Assembly: GCA_030268105.1 (NCBI GenBank)
Contig: BSDZ01000011.1
Coordinates: forward strand, 4,799,001-4,863,000
DNA: 64,000 nt
Direction of reading: 5' to 3'
Origin: Volvox africanus
Taxonomy: Eukaryota; Chlorophyta; Chlorophyceae; Chlamydomonadales; Volvocaceae
Shown: positions 24,360-35,300 of the stretch, piece by piece
Position numbering within the stretch: the stretch's first letter is position 1
How the letters are laid out: the number at the start of each line of letters is the position of its first letter
Translations under genes and position numbers: made by a program
The notes under the pieces: model-generated
What the model was told of the DNA's origin: nothing
What the model saw: the letters and a program-made list of their open reading frames with translations, nothing else
Databases searched by the model: none

Positions 24360-25192
24360 TGTTGTACCTCTCCTTTGTGTTTGCTCATAAGTATCTGCGC
24401 GTCTGAAGGCTTTCGACACCAATGTGCGAGCACTTGCAAGTACAGCAAGACAAGCGCGAGCAAACAGAGACAGCGGAAGACTTCAAACAAGAAGAGATAT
24501 AACTTACAGTCTTACAGATCGAAGCGGTGCAATGGACGTAATTGCCGTCAGCGCCGGAAGCAAGCAATCATCACACGGCGGTGAATAGCGAAGTTTAGGC
24601 TTAGCTCGGGCTAAGTAGGATAGCGTATAGTAATAATAGCGTAGAACACACGAGTGTTCTCCGGTATCGAATGTCTTATCTTGCTAAGCCGTCCTCGCAT
24701 CTGTTATACTCGCAGCATCGCAATGTCGTACAATTCACACTAGGAGGCCGATCCTAAGTGTGACAACCCTACTGTGTATAGGCGATGTCCAAGCATAACA
24801 ACGTATAAGCCTTTCCAGCATTCACATGATGCAAGGGTCCGAATAACGATATTCGGTTGCAAGGCATGCATCGCGACGAGTGCGGTGCTCTCAACGTGTG
24901 CTGTAATGAAGTAATATTATATCAAATATTATTACTTATCGTTTCGTAGCACGAGCATAATGCGCACTTCAATGATTCGGTATTTCATGCATGCTAGGCG
25001 GATTTGCCATGATGCGATGTCGCGATGGATAATGACAACATGCCAAATCTATATATAAATGTATGCGAATACATTTATATCATGCAGGTTTATTCATATG
25101 CAATGATCATTCATGCGTTTGTCAAGATAGCATTTCGCTTCGTAGGGTTGCATCGACCTACACATCGGCGGGAAATGAACTGTAGCACAACA
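24360..25192 (-). repeat. Solo LTR (type B) inserted in the Gypsy copy 1 RNase H region
   Basis: The 833-bp element begins TGTTGTACCTCTCC and ends GTAGCACAACA on the plus strand. It is flanked by a perfect 5-bp target duplication GGAGA (24355-24359 and 25193-25197). It is closely related along its length to the 3' LTR of Gypsy copy 2 (38738-39561). No internal element sequence remains, so it is the product of LTR-LTR recombination. Confidence 0.92.
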
Positions 25193-26290
25193 GGAGAAAT
25201 GTAAGGGGTTTGTGAACAGTCTTGTGGGCAAAAGGCCGGCCCTCAAGGTGACATCACTATTCCTTCAAGGTATGTAGGACTGCAAGGAATTCCTGTTCCC
25301 CTGTAGTATAACGGGTTTCAGCCCCCGAAAACTTCTTACTCGTATATGCAATGGAGCGTCCCTGCTGCAACAGAACTGCCCCTGTCCCATGTATAGATGC
25401 ATCAGTTATGACCTCTACACGGAACGGCAATGAGTAGTCAGGGAAATGATGGATAATATCATCAGAGATAACACGCTTCAAAGCATCAAAAGCTTCTTGG
25501 CATGCGGGGGTCCAGGCCTCAGGTGAAGAGAAGGCTCCCTTATGTGTGAGGTTTGTTAGCAGTGCAGCAACGACTGAGTAGCACTCTATGAACTTATGAA
25601 AGTAGTTGGTCAGGCCAAAAACCGTACGCAGTTCCTGCAGGTTGGAGGGCACTGGCCATTCCTGAACAACAGCAGTTTTCAGGGGGTCCATCCGTATGCC
25701 ACCCTGAGACACTATATGCCCCAGATACTCCACCTGTGGTTGTGCCCAGTCGCACTTAGAACGCTTAGCATATAGCTGCTCACGCCACAGAACCTCAAAG
25801 ACCAGGTGGAAGTGTTGTATGTGCTCCTTGTGGGTCTTTGAAAACACCAGGATATTGTCCAGATAACAGATGACGAATTTGTCGATGTATGGGCTGAAGA
25901 TACGGTCCATGACGGCTTGGAACGTTGCAGGGGCGTTTGTCAGTCCGAAACTAAGGACAGCATATTCAAAATGGCCAAAAGGTGTACGGAAAGCCCTTTT
26001 TGGGATATCAGATTCAGCTATACGAATATGATTATACCCCTGCTGGAGGTCAATAGAGCTAAAGAAAGCAGAATCTTTTAGCTTATCCAGCAAATGATCG
26101 ACACATGGGAGGGGGTAACGGTTCTTAACCGTTGCAGCATTTAAACCCCTATAATCAATGCACATTCACAGAGTCCCATCCTTCTTTCCCACAAACAGGA
26201 TAGGGGCGGAGTATGGGGATGTGCTTGGCCGTATTATACCTTTACCATACCTTTTATCAGCAGCTCAGTAACCTTTCGTCTGACCTCGTC
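25193..26290 (-). pseudogene. Gypsy copy 1 reverse transcriptase / RNase H
   Basis: The recognisable order is CIDYRGLNAATVKNRYPLP, SSIDLQQGYNHIRI (first catalytic Asp), FRTPFGHFEYAVLSFGLTNA, and CYLDNILVFSKT at the active site. The family norm there is Y-x-D-D; this copy reads YLDN, so the second Asp is lost. RNase H starts at VITDASIHGTGAVLLQQ and runs through ETRYTTGEQEFLAVLHTLKE, where the solo LTR interrupts. A stop precedes CIDYRGLN at 26166, and frame changes occur near 26220 and 26290. Confidence 0.87.
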
Positions 26291-27593
26291 CAGCTCCAAG
26301 GGGCCGATACATTGGGCGGGAAACGGGTACTGTGCCAGGCACCAAAGGTATGGTGTGATCCACAGGCCGCATTGGAGGCTTACCAGGGACCTCCTGGAAT
26401 ATATCTGCATATTCCTGTAACAGGGCCTCAAGCTCAGGGTCAGTGGCATCAGCTGGGATAGAAGTTGCATTCAGGTGCAACTTGGGCCGTACTAATAAAG
26501 CATGAGCCCCCTTGCGAATCATGCGAACTGCTGCTTTTCTGTCAACAACTTCATGTTCAGTGTGCTGATAGATAGCAGTGGTTGCATAATTAAAGCAAGA
26601 TGCAGGTGTTGTCTGATCTGGTGGCTGTCTGGCAGTAGTAAAGGGTACCTTGCAAACTAGAGTCCCCTTGCGCAGGCGCAAAGACTTAGACTCATAGTCA
26701 AGGACAGCCCCATACTGTGTTAGGGTGGAAGAACCCAAGATATACGTGGCAGCATCAGTTAGCTCAGGCAACACGTATGGGCGGACATTTAACCTTAAAG
26801 GACCTGCAGATAGACGAAGGTTAACCTGCCCCAAGATAGCCTGCTTACCCCCATCAGCGAGGGTAACTTCTGACCAGGAGCATGGGCTAGGTTTCAGGCC
26901 AAGCTGTGTAACCACTGATGCTGAAATGAAGTCATCACTGGCTCCAGAGTCGGCTAGGGCAGTGAACGTACGACCTGCCGTACTTACGGGGATCAGAGGT
27001 ACGCCGGCACCTATCAGGGCAGCAGCTTTAGGCAAGCAGAGAACGGAAATACAGGGTTCAGTCTCAGGCAAGCCCTCCTGAACCGGTTTAGGAGCAGCAA
27101 ACCAGACGTCAACAAAGTATGGGCTTCCAGGGAGCTCAACGACCTCTCCTGCCATATCAAGGCTATGGAAAAGAGCCGTCCCTGGGTTAAACCTTAAGAC
27201 CCGTTGCATTCCCGCCAGAAAAGAAGGGTTTCGTCGGGACACATACTCAGGCAGCAAGATGCATGCTGAGGTATTAGGGTGTTGACGTTTGCATGCCCTA
27301 AAGTGAGCTAATTGTTTCTGTAGCTCACAGAGTGAAGAGGGAGTGAACAAGATGGTATGCCCACCCAAGTTAGCGGAGGATAGGGGGCGACCTGGAGGCT
27401 CAAACAGGTTACAAAAGCCATCAAAGCCAGCACGGACAGTTCGTGCATAAAAAGAAAAAGGTCTCCTTATCGCTTGCTCTACTTGGTTTAAAACAGAGGG
27501 CAAAAGAGCCCGCACTGCACGGCATTTAGCTACCATCTGGCCCACAGCAAAGACCCCAGGCGGTGTTCCCTCTATACCAGCCTGGGCAAGTTC
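26265..27593 (-). pseudogene. Gypsy copy 1 pol N-terminus: unusual domain plus aspartic protease
   Basis: Reading is open from directly after the gag TAG (27594) to about 26265. The protease active site is ALADSGASDDFIS, followed by a hydrophobic flap/dimer region (YILGSSTLTQYGAVLDY). Before it lie about 180 residues not typical of Ty3 pol, including GGHTILFTPSSL, SACILLPEYVSRRNP and GTALFHSLDMAG. The RT linker region ends PGTVPVSRPMYRPLG, where the frame is lost. Gag and pol are in the same frame, separated only by one TAG. Confidence 0.78.
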
Positions 27594-29440
27594 CTAGTCA
27601 TCCTTGCCCTTGGGTTTCTCCGCCCCCAGGAGTGGGCAGGAGTCCACCCTATGCTGGTCGGATCCACAGCGGAGGCACATCCCATGTTTCCAAAAATGGA
27701 ATTCTCGTCTGGTACATTTAAACGTGCCTAAAAACTCCGTCGGATCCCTTTTCTGGCCTCTCTTTTGCACATGCCCCCCTTTTGGGGCCAAGTGTCTCCC
27801 TTGCTGTCCGCCGCCCCTCTTGGACTTACCGGCACCCTTAACCTCCCATGGCCGATCCTCCTGCCCACTGGTGTCAGTACGAACGGATGCAGCCCGGGGT
27901 TTCTTGGTTAGGGGCGCCGGGGTCTCCTCGTCGGGGTCGTCACAGACCATGTCCTGTACTGACAGCGTATTCAGTTTGGGACGGGCCAGTTTTTCAGTAT
28001 TCCGTCGGGCAAGTAACCTTTTCTCAGCTCCTAGAGCGAACTGAATCAAATCCTTATATGACTTGAAGGTTTTACCCGACAGGTCAGTTGCACAGTCCCC
28101 ACTAAGGTCAGATGGAAGGCCTTGCTGAAACCAAAACACACGCTCACTATCAGACAGATCCGCAATGGGTGTGACAAGAGCCTCAAAGTGGCTCTGATAG
28201 GCGGAGACAGTTTCTCCAGGGTGCATGCGGTATTTGCCGGCATTCAACTTGAGGTGTGCCTCAGTGTCACGTGACTGGACTTGGGGTGCAAAACGGACAA
28301 GCAGTGCTTCTAGCAGTTCCTGGAAGAGGTGCCCACAACAGCAGCACAAGTTGTTGCAGCGGCAGCGGGAGCCATCCCAGGAATATCCACGGCGCCAGGT
28401 GTCAAATGGTTTGACACCAACGCTTGAATGCCTTCGATGAACTTCAAAAATTTTGAAGTCCGTGCGTGAAGTTGATGAGTGTTGTATCCTTCCTTCTTCA
28501 CTCATGCACTAGATCTGCACGTCTGAGTGTTAGATACAAGTGCCTCATGCTTACGAACAGCAAAGCACTTCAATGTGAGCAATATGACAGTGGAAGACTT
28601 CAGAGCAAGGAAAGATTCGACTTACAACAATTTCCAATTACAGAATGGTAGTCTGCTGTCAGACCCTGCAGGCAGCGTTCATCATACGGCTGAAGATGGT
28701 ATGCTAGATTAGCTCAGGCCGATAATAAATGATTATAACGTATATATGCCAATGAGATGGAGTTAAGTACGTGAGTACTTATCCAAAGTAGCGTCGAGCC
28801 GACTTCGGTCTCTAGGCGGCCGTCCTCACACCTATCATGCTCGTGATGCCGATGTGCAGTACAAATCACTCTGGATCCCGATCCTAAGTGTGAGTACTAT
28901 CAGAGCACTCATCCTGAATATCGCGTAATTCATTATATTAATGGATGCAACATATGCAAGGTGCACAGGTCCGAATATCAATATTCAGTTGCCGACCAAC
29001 CATCGTGATCGTCGCATTTCCGCATACGCGTCTGGTTCATGATACAAATGATGTAATAATATTTGAAATATTATTACTTGATGTATTATGCCATAATGGT
29101 GTCATGCATCAGTGTCGACCTGGAGTCAAACATGTTGACTGACAGCATGATGTCACGAGTGATGATGCAGAATGCTAATTTAGCTAGATATACACGAATA
29201 TATCACGCTAGCATGCTCATATCATGTTTGCTCACGCTTCGGTAGACTTGGGCCTACTTTGGCATGGGCGGTGATCAAACCATGGTACAACAATTAGCGA
29301 TGGATTGGAGTGACTCGGCACTTCTGCCGCTCCGACGGGTCTGAGGTGTCGACACTGTGGAAGCACTCACGGCAGTTGGAACAAACACAACACCTTTCAA
29401 GTAATAGAGATATATTGGTATGAGTTAATGCCAAAGTAAA
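27594..29440 (-). pseudogene. Gypsy copy 1 gag (interrupted by a solo LTR)
   Basis: Gag is the capsid/nucleocapsid polyprotein that packages element RNA. The C-terminal zinc knuckle CLRCGSDQHRVDSC fits C-x2-C-x4-H-x4-C. The capsid-like core includes GETVSAYQSHFEALV and ERVFWFQQGLPSDL. The N-terminal part (SAESLQSIANQ) lies at 29293-29400 on the far side of the solo LTR; removing the LTR and one target-site copy makes the frame continuous into LHARTSKFLKFIEGIQALV. A further frameshift lies near 28330. No start ATG was found. Confidence 0.78.
28480..29292 (-). repeat. Solo LTR (type B, diverged) inserted in gag
   Basis: The 813-bp segment begins TGTTGTATCCTTCC and ends CATGGTACAACA on the plus strand. 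It aligns along its length with the type B LTRs (shared words such as ATCTGCACGTCTG, GGAAGACTTC, CCGATCCTAAGTGTGA and an AATATTATTACTT core) but is clearly older. Flanking pentamers ATGAG and ATTAG differ at one base, as expected for an aged target duplication, and gag reads through when it is removed. Confidence 0.83.
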
Positions 29441-29814
29441 TTCGTGAAGTCAACTCCTCGTCAGATTCAATGCGAAGGTACTATCAAACCCGCAACTACA
29501 CGGATTCCTCAGCAAAAACTGTAATACAAGTTCTAGATAGAAAGCAGTGTTGCAGGAAGATATTACGTAACAGAGAAGGCAAAATTGTCAAGGTCGCGAG
29601 TCACATTGACCGCGACTTAGGGTTTGACTTAATCAGAAAGCACAGCCGAACTCACAGAGAGCAGGTTCTAAGTGTCACTATACTAAGTTCGTGAACATTA
29701 CATACCAGTGGTAGCCGCAGCGAAAATGGCGGCACTCAGCTCCTCAGGCAGTGTCTCCATGTCCAGAGGGATGTCGGTGGGAGGAAGGTCGTGGTCAATG
29801 TCCAATTTTAATAG
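29441..29814. other. Junction between Gypsy copy 1 and the pherophorin gene; no gene assigned
   Basis: No type A 5' LTR is visible. On the minus strand 29709-29800 reads DLPPTDIPLDMETLPEELSA and on the plus strand the same bases open with ATG at 29726. Neither frame joins convincingly to the pherophorin exon, whose own frame is closed by TAA/TAG just before 29815. The signal-peptide exon of the pherophorin should lie here or further upstream but was not found. Confidence 0.4.
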
Positions 29815-32352
29815 AGTAGCTTGAGTGGCTTGCACCCACTATTTCCCTCCCCAAACAACAGCCCTTCCCCACCGCCGCCACTACTTTCCCCAGCTTCACA
29901 GAGGCTGCTTCTCAACAACAGCAGCAGCAGCGGCAGCAGTTCACCGATTAAGGGGATCCCTCCACCAATGCCGCCACCATCTCCTGCCCCTAGGAAACCC
30001 AGGAGTCCCCCGCCGTCACCCTTTCCACCTCCATCTCCACCGCTAATGTCTAGGATGTATTCGCCTCCACCACGTCCTAGCCCACCTCCACCGTATGACG
30101 TGAATAGTGATTTATTTTTTCCTCCACCACCACCCACCCCATGCACGGTGTGTGTAAGCATGGGCATCTACGATAATGGAATGTCTGTTCCGTTCATCAG
30201 TCAGGCAGGTTGTTACAGGATCAGTGACCTTATCATTAAAAATGTGACGGTCAAGGCGAATTCTGTGGGGGCTCGGCTTTATCAATCTGATGGCTCACCA
30301 TCAGTTGACTGCTCGAGACGCGACCTGATAAGAGTTTGTTTCAAATTTGTGTCAAACGACGATGGCAACAAGCTGCAGAGCTATACCAGTTGGATGGTGA
30401 TGATTTGGTCACAATTGCCCGCTTACAACATATGTTACAAGGATCCCAGCCCCGTCGTCAAAGTATATATGGGGGGTGAGGGAGATGATCCACTCGCCAC
30501 CAGCTGCCTACAAGATGAATATGGAACCGGCTGCATCACAGTGGGTCCAAATACGTAAGTTGTTGATAAAACTTTATCTGTCTGCAGAGAAGGGTGGCGG
30601 CCTGCATGCCTTGGGCCCTAGGTGAACCCGACTGGATAGCACGGACTGTGATACTTGTGCAAGCAATGTACGGCATACACAAGCATAATTTAAGGTACAA
30701 AAGCCACCTACCCAGCATCTCCAGAGGCCCTCTCAGCACTCTTGGGCACTACACGGGGCATGGACACAAAACGGCGACAGATGTGATGCGCTGCAATTGT
30801 CACTGTGCGTGCGTGTATGTGCTGCTCGTCATACTACTGCAGATAGACAGAAGTAATGTCGTCGTCAGTGACACATGCATGCACTGAATATAAAGCACCC
30901 CCGTGATGCCTGCGTGCCTGCGTGGGAGGCGCAGCAGCCTGCTGCTAGCGCCATCTTATTGCACGTAGAAAACAACTCAGCATGCGCCCGCCCCTGCAAG
31001 CTGGACATTGCTATTCCATCCATCGGAAAAAGCTAGAGCTTGGATAAGCCTTTGTTTCTGTTATTCCCACCTGCCTCTTCCACAACCGCTATGGCTATGG
31101 CACCATAACCTCTTCATTCAGCCCATGTACCTTCCAACTCCCGCCACTCCTCACTTTCATTTAATGTCTTCAATGTGAAATAACCTAATATGTGCACGTG
31201 CATTCCATTCTTTGTTTTGCTTTCGTAGTTGCACCACCACCCCGGGTGCGACCCCATTTGGTGTACGCCCACATCTGACCAAGCTCCCCGGGTACAGCTC
31301 CAATACTGTCATGTATTGCTTCGAGATAGTGAAGGTGCCGGTGGTGGAAACTAACGTAAGTGCGTGTGGACGTGTGCAAGGATGGAGCAGGAAGTAAGGA
31401 CTGCAATAGCTAGATACACTAAGGGGACAGGTAATAGCGTTACCTCGCGTTAGCCTTGTGTTGCAACAGTTTGACGCGAAGCTAACGCAAGGTAACGCGA
31501 TGTAACGCAAGGCCTAACGATCACAAATATCAGCAAATGCCTTCGCGAGGACACCCTGCGAGTGCCATTCGTATATGATCGCAAAACTGACCTGTCGCGA
31601 AATGTTTTTCTGGGACTGCGCACGCATTTGTGTCGCGTCGCATCCTGACGCACCTTGGAACTTGTGCGAATAACACTTGCTACCATGGCCTTACAGACTT
31701 ACTAAGTCAGGGAATTAAGGAGGGCAATAAGGGATAAAATGGAGCATGAAAACTTTAGGCATAAAGTGGGCTATGTGAAACAGACTGCGTGTAGTGCATA
31801 CCCTATTGTCCAAGAACGGATACAGAAATGCGCAGTCTGGCACAAACCTAAAATTGTTGAGAATGAGCAACACTCATAAACGGAAGATTGTCAGATCAAG
31901 TAATACGGCCCAGGGAGGGGCCAGGCGCTTTGCTGACTTTAACAAAAATGAGCACCAACGAAAACCAGAAAACAACAGCGGCATAAGACTGTGAGCCGCA
32001 AGTCTATGCCCTCCATGTAACTGGGCCGTGATCAAAAAAACCCTAACCTTCGTAAATGTTAATAAATATCCTCTCTGAATTATATTTTGTAGTAGAGGTG
32101 GGATTTGGTATTACCTTTCCTTCTACTGCGTTACCGGCTTGTGTTACATTCGCATTGGGCTTTGCCGGCTTACACACTTTTCGCTACCAAAAGCGACGTA
32201 ACGCGCTCCTAAATTAGTTTTCTGTAGCGATAGTGATAGGTAGGTCGCTCATTTCAACTTATTACATGTGTGAACACCATGCTAGTGATTATATGTATAT
32301 GTATACATTCAGGGTTTTAAGGGTATATATATATCGCTTACCTACACACATG

Positions 32353-32385
<33 letters not shown>

Positions 32386-35300
32386 CTTTGCTCGGACTAC
32401 CGCCTGCTAACCAAGGGGCTGGCAAATCGCCTAGGGCCAGCCCTGGGGCGAATCATCAGCCCTGAGCAGTCAGCATCTCTGCCCAAGAGGCTCATTGGGG
32501 CCAGTGTTCTCTTTCTACGACATCTGCCTCATCTCTTACGGAAAATGATCCGCCAAGGCCTGCTGGCCTCCCTGGACTTCGCGAAAGCCTATGACACAGT
32601 GGACCGCAACTTCCTGATGGGGGCGATGGAGGTGATGGGAGCAGGCCCACAGCTTTGCAGTTGGACCCGGATATTGCTTAGCAACACGCGGGCAAGAGCT
32701 ATGATAAACGAATTCAAATCCAGGCTTGTTAAGATGGAAGCAGGGTTAAGACAGGCATGCCCCCTAGCACCCCTGCTGTATCTCTTTGTTGCCCAGGCCT
32801 TGTTCTGCTGGCTACGAGCCAAGAGATAGGCCTCCGTCTTTTGCCTTCCGATGATGACAGGGTCACAGCCTGTCAGTTTGCTGATGATGCAGAAGTGGCC
32901 CTTGAAGGAGAGGAATCCGTGCCAGCCTCCCTTGAAGCCATGGATACCTTTGCCCGGCATCAGGTCAACGCCTGAACATGGATAAGGTGGAACTCCTACC
33001 TATAGGGGCTGTGGACGACCATCGCCAGGGAAGCACAATCAATGGCCTGAAGGTGGTCACCACTGCGACAGCCCTTAACTTGCCAATGGACAACCAACTG
33101 CAGCCGTCCCAACCAGACTGGCCTAAGATGCTTGCACTAGGCTACAAGAGGATGCAACGCCTAGCCTATTATCCGCTCTCTGCCTTTTGTCGGGCTGCGG
33201 CAGTCTCAAGCTATTGCCTGCAAACAGTCACTTGGCATATGGAGCATGGTGGACCACCTCCAGATACCACTCAGAGCTACATTGAATGCTTAGCTGCTCA
33301 CCTTGTAGATCGGCAACAGGGCCCATAAGACCCGGGCCAGCGCTTCACTGGAGTGCCTAGCAGACTCTTGGTGGGACACCCATCAACTGGTGGATTTGGC
33401 CTACTGCCCCTCAGGCAACACATCCGGGCAAGGCAAGCCATGTGGGCAGTGCGTTTTATCCGAGGGGCCCTGATGGCCAGGAGTGAGGGAGAGAGGGTAA
33501 TGCTCATGGACACGGCGATGAATACAGTTGCTGAAGAAGAGGAGGAGGAGCCTGTTACTCGTGGTAGTGATCGAAGTCTCCACCCCTGGATCTGGACCCT
33601 GGCCACCTACCTGGAGATCACCCATCCGGCCTTTAAACCTTGGGCCCTTACCTCTGCCCAGGCAACTGGGCCCTGGCTGGGTGGCGAGACCTTGCCTGAG
33701 GAGATCAGCCGGATTGTAGGGGCCTTGGGGCACCAATAGAAGATGTCAGCAACCCACCTTTAGCCCCTGGAGACTGGTGCTGGGCGGCTGCTCTCTGGGG
33801 ATATCCATTGCTGCCCAACAACTTGGATGATGGGGGAAGTATCAAGGGTAACAACCACCGCCCAGGCCTGGAAACACGCCACCCACCGATGGCTTCGTGC
33901 AGAAAACTGCTAACAGTTGGGGACTTGGTTAGGGTGTACGACATGCTGGAGCATGGCAAAATACCCCTCCCTCATTACATGACCTGGCTAGACTGGACCC
34001 AACAGTATCTAGACCCCTCAGCTAGCCCCACCCAACTGCGAGACAAGGAGTCTACCCGTATGGCTCTCTCGGCTCTATGAAATGATATCAGCCCGGCATG
34101 GATAGCAGCAGCACGGGAGGTAGTCAACCGCTTACAACCCCAACAGCCGGACAGGGTAGAGGACAGAATGCAGCAGCAGATGCCAGCACCACCAGACCGC
34201 ACCACAGTCATGGCCATGATCGTCAGGCGTTTGGGATGGAGATTGCCAGGGGACTCAGGTATAGTGCCTCTCTACAACCTCACGGTAAGCCAAGCTACTC
34301 AGCTGCAAGGGGGCTCAACAGCGGAGGAGCGATTGGAGCTCTGTCTGTCAGCTTTTGTGCAGGAGGCGCAAGGGATGCCAACAGACGGACCAACTCCTCC
34401 CTGTCCTGTCACTGACCTCCAGCGCTTTCAGGCAACCCTAGACAGGCTGTGGACAGCAGTTCGGTGGGAAAATAAAAACAAAGAGACGCTGTGGCGTTTG
34501 GTGATCGATGGGATACCCATGCCTGGCAACACACATCTTTCCAGGGTGCCCATCAAACCATGTGGGTGTGGCAGCTATGGAGCTGATACTGATCAACCTT
34601 GCTCCCCACGCCTGCACCACTTCTGGGAGTGCCCTATAGCCAAGACGGTGCGTGAACAGATCGACAGGCATCTGCCATTGCCGTAATCAGCCACCATTGA
34701 AGGGGGCATAACCAGGCAACAGCTATGGCAACAGCTATGTCCAAGCACCTCCCGGTTGCAAGCAGGCCCCTTGGGACGTAATAGCCATGGCAGCCTTATC
34801 TTCTATGGAATATGGCAGGTACTGTCTCCGGGAGGCAACCCGGGAACAAAGGCAACAGGGGCCTTCTACCCACGGACGGCAGCAGCAACAACAGACCCAC
34901 ACAGCAGAGCAGGGACCCCGTCAACGGGCTATTACTGACTTCTTCAACCGTTCAGGGGGTTTCACTCAAGAGGAAGAGGAAGCTGCCAACACCCATCCAA
35001 TCATCTCTACGATACAGCCAACAATGGACACTCCAACACAGACAGCAGCCACACCCCTGGACCGTGCGCAAGCCCGTATAGTTGCCGACTTTTGGGCACG
35101 CTTGCAGAGTCTTTTGCAGCCTTGGGTATCCCTCATTATGGCTGGGATCGGGTGGGACCACAACACCCCATCCTAGCCATAGTTGGCACGCAAATGCGGT
35201 GTGCAGTTCCGGTTGACATCACCGGCCATGGAGCAGCAAGAACAGAGCAGGGGCTTTAGGACAGGAGTGTTAAGGAGGAGGTTTCTCTGAGAGGGGTCAG

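Larger units (their letters stand above)
22293..29440 (-). mobile_element. Ty3/Gypsy chromovirus retrotransposon (copy 1), decayed, with nested solo LTRs
   Basis: In element order: gag with CCHC knuckle, an extra pol N-terminal domain, aspartic protease, reverse transcriptase/RNase H, integrase, chromodomain, polypurine tract (22715-22728 on the plus strand as ATTGTTCCCCCTCT) and a 422-bp 3' LTR. Two solo LTRs of another family interrupt it at 24360-25192 and 28480-29292. Several stops and frameshifts are present, so it is not autonomous. No matching 5' LTR was found: recognisable gag sequence fades near 29440, before the pherophorin gene. The exact 5' limit is approximate. Confidence 0.88.

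Noticed and set aside
22288..29709. CCAGT at 22288 and again at 29705 as target duplication of Gypsy copy 1
   Set aside because: The right-hand CCAGT is not next to an LTR end, so a 5-base match there may be chance.
29808..30167. Glycine-rich minus-strand open frame
   Set aside because: It is the antisense of the proline-rich rod of the pherophorin exon.
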